Origin: Galbitalea sp036495225
GTDB lineage: Bacteria > Actinomycetota > Actinomycetes > Actinomycetales > Microbacteriaceae
Assembly: GCA_036495225.1 (NCBI GenBank)
Contig: DASXNG010000112.1
Location: 1-25,014 of the forward strand
Direction of reading: 5' to 3'
DNA length: 25,014 nt
Positions 21,278-25,014 of the stretch are shown one piece after another (position 1 is the first letter of the stretch; the number at the start of each line of letters is the position of its first letter). The notes under the pieces are model-generated. The model was not told the origin of the DNA, searched no databases, and saw only the letters and a list, made by a program, of their open reading frames with translations. A program made the position numbers and the translations under genes.

Positions 21278-21283
21278 GAGCAG

Positions 21284-22249
21284 GTGAGCCCAACTCAAAC
21301 CCCGCCAGCGGATGTCGCTTCCACCGGCATCCTCGTCTCTGGAGTCGCTCGATCATTCGGCGACGTGCACGCCGTACGTGACGTATCGCTCGAAGCCAAG
21401 CCGGGCAACGTGACGGCTCTCATCGGGCCGAACGGCTCAGGTAAGACGACGCTGATGCTCATGCTCGCGTCCCTGTTGCAGCCCGATCGCGGCACCATTC
21501 GTGTTGGCGGTGCCGACCCCGTGACCGATGCAGCATCGGTTCGAGCTCGGCTCGGATGGATGCCGGACATCCTCGGTTCGTGGAACGTGCTCACAGTGCG
21601 CGCAGCACTCGAGACCACGGGTCGCCTGTACCGGATGAGTCGACCGGAAGCAGCAACTCGTGCAGCCGAACTCATCGACCTCGTTGGGCTCGAGCCGCTC
21701 GCGGCACGGCAGACGCGAGTTCTCTCTCGTGGCCAGAAACAGAAGCTCTCGCTCGCGCGGGCGCTCGTGCACGACCCAGACATCCTGCTTCTTGATGAGC
21801 CGGCGGCAGGACTCGACCCGGTCGCTCGGCACGACCTTCAGCTGCTGGTGCGCAGGCTCGCCGGCGAAGGCAAGACGATTCTCGTTTCGAGTCATGTCCT
21901 GGCCGAACTCGATGAAATGGCGGATACCGCCGTGTACCTGGAGGCTGGTGTGTCGGCGTCCGCCGAGCGCATCGCTGCCGCCCAGTCCGCAAAGCGGGCC
22001 TGGCGCATCCGCTCGTTCGATTCCGCCTCACTCGACAACGCGCTGCTCGCTGCTGGGTTCACCGCCGCCGAACTCGCGTACGACCGCGGTGACACGACCG
22101 TGCTCGTCGACGGAGAGGCCGGAGCGGCGGCACTGCTCACCAAACTCGTGCGGTCCGGTGTCGCCATCAGCAGCTTTGGCCCGGCGGTGGGCGACCTCGA
22201 GCACACGTTCCTCGACCTGACCAAGAACACCGAAGGAGACGCGCTGTGA
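21284..22249 (+). CDS. ABC transporter ATP-binding protein (ABC-2 exporter type)
   Basis: A 321-residue ATPase. Walker A is GPNGSGKTT (48-56), the signature LSRGQ is at 147-151, Walker B ILLLDEP at 167-173, and the switch histidine is H204 in LVSSHVLAELD. The residue at the Q-loop position is Asp (GWMPD, D95) instead of Gln, a variant I recall from some ABC-2 exporter ATPases. A C-terminal domain of about 100 residues follows the catalytic core. It works with the permease encoded next, whose GTG overlaps its stop (GTGA 22246-22249). The GTG start at 21284 fits the TAGGTT hexamer; no Shine-Dalgarno is seen. Confidence 0.93.
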   Translation: MSPTQTPPADVASTGILVSGVARSFGDVHAVRDVSLEAKPGNVTALIGPNGSGKTTLMLMLASLLQPDRGTIRVGGADPVTDAASVRARLGWMPDILGSWNVLTVRAALETTGRLYRMSRPEAATRAAELIDLVGLEPLAARQTRVLSRGQKQKLSLARALVHDPDILLLDEPAAGLDPVARHDLQLLVRRLAGEGKTILVSSHVLAELDEMADTAVYLEAGVSASAERIAAAQSAKRAWRIRSFDSASLDNALLAAGFTAAELAYDRGDTTVLVDGEAGAAALLTKLVRSGVAISSFGPAVGDLEHTFLDLTKNTEGDAL

Positions 22250-23322
22250 AGACCTTCTTCGGCGGAATCGGCACCATCTTCTGGCTCGAACTGCGCCAGC
22301 GCCTCCGCGGCGTTGCCTGGTACGTGTTGCTCGGAGTCTTCTTCGCAATACTGCTGGTCGTCACGATCGTCACCAGTGTCGTTGTGTACGGATTTGCTCG
22401 TGCGGATCAAGCGAACGTTCAGGATGCCGCGGCGCAACTCTTCTCCTACGTCGTGTACTTCGTTCTTTTGCTCGGCACCCTCGTCGCGCCGGCGATGAGT
22501 GGCAACGCAATCAACGGCGATCGGGATGCTGGCACCCTCGCGACAACCCAGGTAACGCTCGTGACCACGTGGCAGCTCATCCTCGGCAAGCTTCTCGCTG
22601 CCTGGGTCACGGCGCTGGGATTCCTCCTGGTTTCCAGCCCATTTCTCGCCTACTCGGCGATTGCGGGACTAGTCTCACCGCTGATTGTGCTGGCCTCACT
22701 GCTGGTACTCGCCGTAGAACTCGGAATCGTCGCTGCCATCGGAGTCGGCTTCTCGGGGCTCATTCCTCGCCCGCTGTTCTCGGTCGTCGTGACCTATCTG
22801 GCCGTCGCTGCACTCAGCCTGGGAACCCTGATCGCCTTCGGCCTCGGTGGCGCCGCCTCGCAGACCTCGGTCATCGAGTACGGCTATGACAACGTTCACG
22901 TGAAGACTCAGACCTGCACCGGGCTCGAGGAGTACCCAACGAGTGTCCCGCGGTTCGACCACGTCTGGGGCGTGCTGGTTGCCAACCCATACGTGCTCCT
23001 CGCAGATGCAGTGCCAACCAGCTACGACAAGAACGGCAACCCCACGGACCTGTTCGGTCAGCTCAAATACGGCGAGCGCAGCTCACAACTGAATCCCGTT
23101 GATCAGGCCACACCCGCGCAGGAGTGCAAGACGGAATTGGCGGCGAACAGCAACAACTACGACGGCGGGCCCTCCGCAAGGGACACCATCGACTCGACTA
23201 CTCCGGGCTGGGCGGTCGGACTCGCGATCCAACTCGTGCTGGCCGCGGCAGCCGTCGTCGGAGCCTGGGCGCGCACTCGCACCCCGGCTCGCAAGCTTCC
23301 GAAGGGAAGCCGGGTCGCGTAA
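22246..23322 (+). CDS. ABC-2 type exporter permease
   Basis: A 358-residue membrane protein. Hydrophobic segments lie at about 24-48, 64-84, 105-140, 141-170 and 175-200, with a final one at about 322-343. Between the last two is a polar region of roughly 110 residues (205-315) that includes two cysteines and is probably outside the cell. The motif GNAINGDRDAGTLATTQVTLVTTWQLILGKLLAAW after helix 2 is that of ABC-2 permeases, including the Glu/Asp-rich loop that meets the ATPase. The start is fixed by the ATPase overlap and AAGGAG (22233-22238) seven bases upstream. Partner of the preceding ATPase; substrate unknown. Confidence 0.9.
   Translation: MKTFFGGIGTIFWLELRQRLRGVAWYVLLGVFFAILLVVTIVTSVVVYGFARADQANVQDAAAQLFSYVVYFVLLLGTLVAPAMSGNAINGDRDAGTLATTQVTLVTTWQLILGKLLAAWVTALGFLLVSSPFLAYSAIAGLVSPLIVLASLLVLAVELGIVAAIGVGFSGLIPRPLFSVVVTYLAVAALSLGTLIAFGLGGAASQTSVIEYGYDNVHVKTQTCTGLEEYPTSVPRFDHVWGVLVANPYVLLADAVPTSYDKNGNPTDLFGQLKYGERSSQLNPVDQATPAQECKTELAANSNNYDGGPSARDTIDSTTPGWAVGLAIQLVLAAAAVVGAWARTRTPARKLPKGSRVA
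23295..23310. terminator. hairpin at the permease/mazG convergent junction
   Basis: GCTTCC-GAAG-GGAAGC lies in the last codons of the permease gene, just before the convergent mazG stop. It has no T-run, so it is only a weak terminator candidate. Confidence 0.3.
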
Positions 23323-23331
23323 TCCTGTCGG

Positions 23332-23979
23332 CTAGGCGATTTCCGCCAGCCGCATCTGGTCTTCCAACCCGCGGATGGCCGCACGCAGTGATCGCTCCGC
23401 GTCAAGTCCATTGGCGCGAGCGCTGCCGACTATGGCGAGCAGTTGGGCGCCCAGTTCGGACTCGGATGTCGCGGACGCGAGCTCCGCTGGGGGTTGCTCC
23501 GACATCCCGAGCTTTGCGGCCTTGCCGAGCAGCTTGTCGGCGAGGGCGAGGGCTGGCATCGCGCGCGGAACCCCGTCGAGCACGCTGGTGCGTCTCGGCT
23601 TCTCCGTCTTCTTGATCTCGTCCCACACCACGTTGACCTCTGCGGCCGTGTCCGCCTTCGCGTCGCCGAAGACGTGCGGGTGCCGACCGATCATTTTCGC
23701 GGTCATGTGAGCCGCGACATCCTCGAGCGTGAAATCCTCGCCGGGGGTGTTGGCGGCAATATCTGAGTGGAAGATGACCTGGTAGAGCACGTCGCCGAGC
23801 TCCTCGATCATTTCGTCGCGGTCGCCGCTCTCGATCGCGTCGATGAGTTCATAGGTCTCCTCGACGAGGTAGCGCACTAGTGACTCGTGGGTCTGTTCGC
23901 GGTCCCATGCGCATCCGCCAGGGGCTCGAAGCTGTTCGAGTACGGCGATGAGCTCTTCGAGTTTCGGATGCGACGTCAT
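23332..23979 (-). CDS. mazG: MazG family nucleoside triphosphate pyrophosphohydrolase
   Basis: A 215-residue protein with one strongly recognisable MazG domain. MazG enzymes hydrolyse NTPs or dNTPs to monophosphates and pyrophosphate and help clear abnormal nucleotides. The magnesium motif EExxE...ExxD is E40, E41, E44, E60 and D63 in LVEETYELIDAIESGDRDEMIEELGDVLYQVIFH. The N-terminus LEELIAVLEQLRAPGGCAWDREQTHESL is typical. It is shorter than E. coli MazG (two domains), so it is a single-domain form with a helical tail. ATG 23979 gives the family start. It converges on the ABC permease gene with nine bases between stops. Confidence 0.95.
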   Translation of the reverse strand: MTSHPKLEELIAVLEQLRAPGGCAWDREQTHESLVRYLVEETYELIDAIESGDRDEMIEELGDVLYQVIFHSDIAANTPGEDFTLEDVAAHMTAKMIGRHPHVFGDAKADTAAEVNVVWDEIKKTEKPRRTSVLDGVPRAMPALALADKLLGKAAKLGMSEQPPAELASATSESELGAQLLAIVGSARANGLDAERSLRAAIRGLEDQMRLAEIA

Positions 23980-24041
23980 GCGTCCATCTTGCCGCGCGAA
24001 CCCCACCCCCGCACGAGGTTGAAGCTGGCGCAGCTGTCGTT

Positions 24042-24084
24042 AGTTGAGTAGTGCAGCGCCGCCGGCGCTACGCGGAGCGAAACC
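24042..24084 (+). repeat. palindromic intergenic repeat, copy 4a
   Basis: A 43-base divergent copy: head AGTTGAGTAGTGC, centre GCGCCGCCGGCGC able to fold, tail GCGGAGCGAAACC. It faces copy 4b in the gap between mazG and the MFS gene. Confidence 0.75.
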
Positions 24085-24116
24085 GAGGTTGAGTTTCAGC
24101 AAACACTCACGCGCCG

Positions 24117-24157
24117 GGTCTCGCTACGCGTCTGCCTTTGGCAGGCGCTACTCGACC
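24117..24157 (-). repeat. palindromic intergenic repeat, copy 4b
   Basis: A 41-base copy on the minus strand: head GGTCGAGTAGCGCC, internal hairpin CTGCC-AAA-GGCAG, tail GTAGCGAGACC. It begins 14 bases after the MFS stop and pairs with 4a over 13 of the 15 outer bases. Confidence 0.75.
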
Positions 24158-24170
24158 AACGACTGAACGA

Positions 24171-25014
24171 CTACGCCGTCTCTACCGCGGCAGCCGGCGC
24201 GGGCGCCTGCACGCGCGTGCTCGGCATGGCGAGCGCCGCAATCACGGTGGCGAGAACGACGACGGCTACCGCCGTAAAGACCGCGGTGGACGAGGCGACC
24301 ACGACCGAGACATCCGTTCGCGACTGCGTTCCGATGATGGCGTTCGCGATGGCTCCGAAGATGGCGACGCCGATCGCGCTGCCGATCGAGCGCGAGAACA
24401 GCTGCGCTCCGGTCACGACACCGCGCTCGTTCCACTGGACGCTCGACTGGGCTGCGACGAGGGCGGGCACCGCGATGAGTCCCATGCCAAGCCCAATCAC
24501 GAAGCAGGCAGTCGCGACGATGGCAACGGATGGGGTGTCAGCGAGGAGCGCGAGCGCCACCGAACCGATGATCGCAAGCACGAGGCCGATGAGCACGGTG
24601 TTGCGGAATCCGATCCGCAGGTAGAACCGTCCGGAGAGCGCGGCCGAAAGCGGCCACCCGAGCGTCAGCGCAGCGAGCGCTAGCCCGGCGACGATTGGCG
24701 GTACGCCAAGGGCACCCTCAAGATACGTCGGCACGTACGCAGACAGACCAATGACGATTGCTCCCACTCCGAGACCCACGAACGCCGTGGAGACCAGAAG
24801 CCGCCTCGAGAACACCCACAGCGGCAAGACGGGTTCACTCGCCCTCGTCTCGACGAAGACGAACGAAGCGAGCATCAGCCCGCCGAGCGCGAATGCGGCG
24901 ATGCTGATCGGTGAATCCCACGCCCACGCGACACCGCCCTCGAGCACCGCAAGGATCAGCAGGGTCAACGAAGTCGTGATGAGGCTCGCACCGAGGTAGT
25001 CGATCTTGTGCCGC
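24171..25014 (-). CDS. DHA2-type MFS drug exporter, C-terminal part
   Basis: The frame is open to the right edge of the window, giving 280 residues and a stop at 24171; the N-terminal part is outside. The first visible residues (RHKIDYLGASLITTSLTLLILAVLEGG) match the region before helix 7 in 14-helix EmrB/QacA exporters, and about eight hydrophobic segments follow, including GLSAYVPTYLEGALGVPPIVAGLALAALTLGWPLSAALSGRF, typical of this family. The short tail is Ala/Pro-rich. It probably exports drugs or other hydrophobic compounds by proton antiport. Starts inside the visible part (for example the TTG at 24968) would remove half of the protein and are rejected. Confidence 0.88.
   Translation of the reverse strand, partial: RHKIDYLGASLITTSLTLLILAVLEGGVAWAWDSPISIAAFALGGLMLASFVFVETRASEPVLPLWVFSRRLLVSTAFVGLGVGAIVIGLSAYVPTYLEGALGVPPIVAGLALAALTLGWPLSAALSGRFYLRIGFRNTVLIGLVLAIIGSVALALLADTPSVAIVATACFVIGLGMGLIAVPALVAAQSSVQWNERGVVTGAQLFSRSIGSAIGVAIFGAIANAIIGTQSRTDVSVVVASSTAVFTAVAVVVLATVIAALAMPSTRVQAPAPAAAVETA

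Larger units (their letters stand above)
20984..21283 (+). other. structured region between tetR and the ABC operon
   Basis: About 300 bases with no supported protein gene but three consecutive stem-loops. The first is at 21049-21075 (GGAAG/CTTCC enclosing GCGCC/GGCGC). The second is at 21085-21116 (14-base arms, one mismatch, loop GGGT). The third is at 21171-21202 (13-base perfect arms, loop TTCGGG). None is followed by a T-run. Two very short reading frames occur: ATG 20991 (M-R-Q-Y-stop) and ATG 21047 to 21148 (33 residues). It may be a long mRNA leader or a small RNA gene. Confidence 0.45.

Noticed and set aside
24031..24170. Insertion sequence remnant between mazG and the MFS gene
   Set aside because: The inverted ends match the dispersed repeat family and there is no transposase fragment between them.

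Overview
The window is GC-rich chromosomal DNA from an actinobacterium. GTG starts are common, many genes appear leaderless, and the minus strand carries the actinobacterial core block mazG, hisS, eno, ftsB-like, DUF501. Gene content and the style of intergenic repeat suggest a relative of the Microbacteriaceae, but this was judged from sequence alone with no database search.

Layout. Positions 1-146 hold the C-terminus of an unidentified gene. From 178 to 2319 (minus) lies lemA, htpX and a SAM methyltransferase. From 2420 to 6977 (plus) come a TetR regulator, a two-gene ABC-2 exporter and two tandem paralogous lipoproteins, followed by apt. From 7542 to 12155 (minus) an MFS transporter leads an operon with a PLP-dependent amino acid deaminase/aldolase-like enzyme, an aldonolactone-oxidase-type flavoenzyme and two small DUF202 membrane proteins; the last four genes are joined by 4-base start/stop overlaps. 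An SDR oxidoreductase (plus) and a tRNA with anticodon UAA (minus) follow.

From 13313 to 19823 (minus) is a block of basic functions: hisS, enolase, a DivIC/FtsB-like protein, DUF501, a membrane-anchored subtilase and a type II NADH dehydrogenase. After it come a TetR gene (minus) divergent from a second ABC-2 exporter (plus), then mazG (minus) and the C-terminal part of a DHA2-type drug exporter that runs off the right edge.

The most unusual signals are non-coding. (1) A family of about 40-base palindromic repeats with a GGTTGAGTAGC head and a CGAAACC tail occurs seven times at four intergenic sites, three of them as inverted pairs. One pair forms the ends of a roughly 375-base nested palindrome beside a 24-base tandem repeat. 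(2) Between tetR and the second ABC operon are 16-base direct repeats between divergent promoters, then a roughly 290-base region with three consecutive stem-loops. (3) The tRNA reads UUA but has a short variable loop, and the only UUA codons I found lie in three accessory genes. (4) A TAnnnT hexamer sits 6-7 bases ahead of many start codons, the signature of leaderless mRNAs.

No CRISPR array, insertion sequence, phage gene or rRNA was found.
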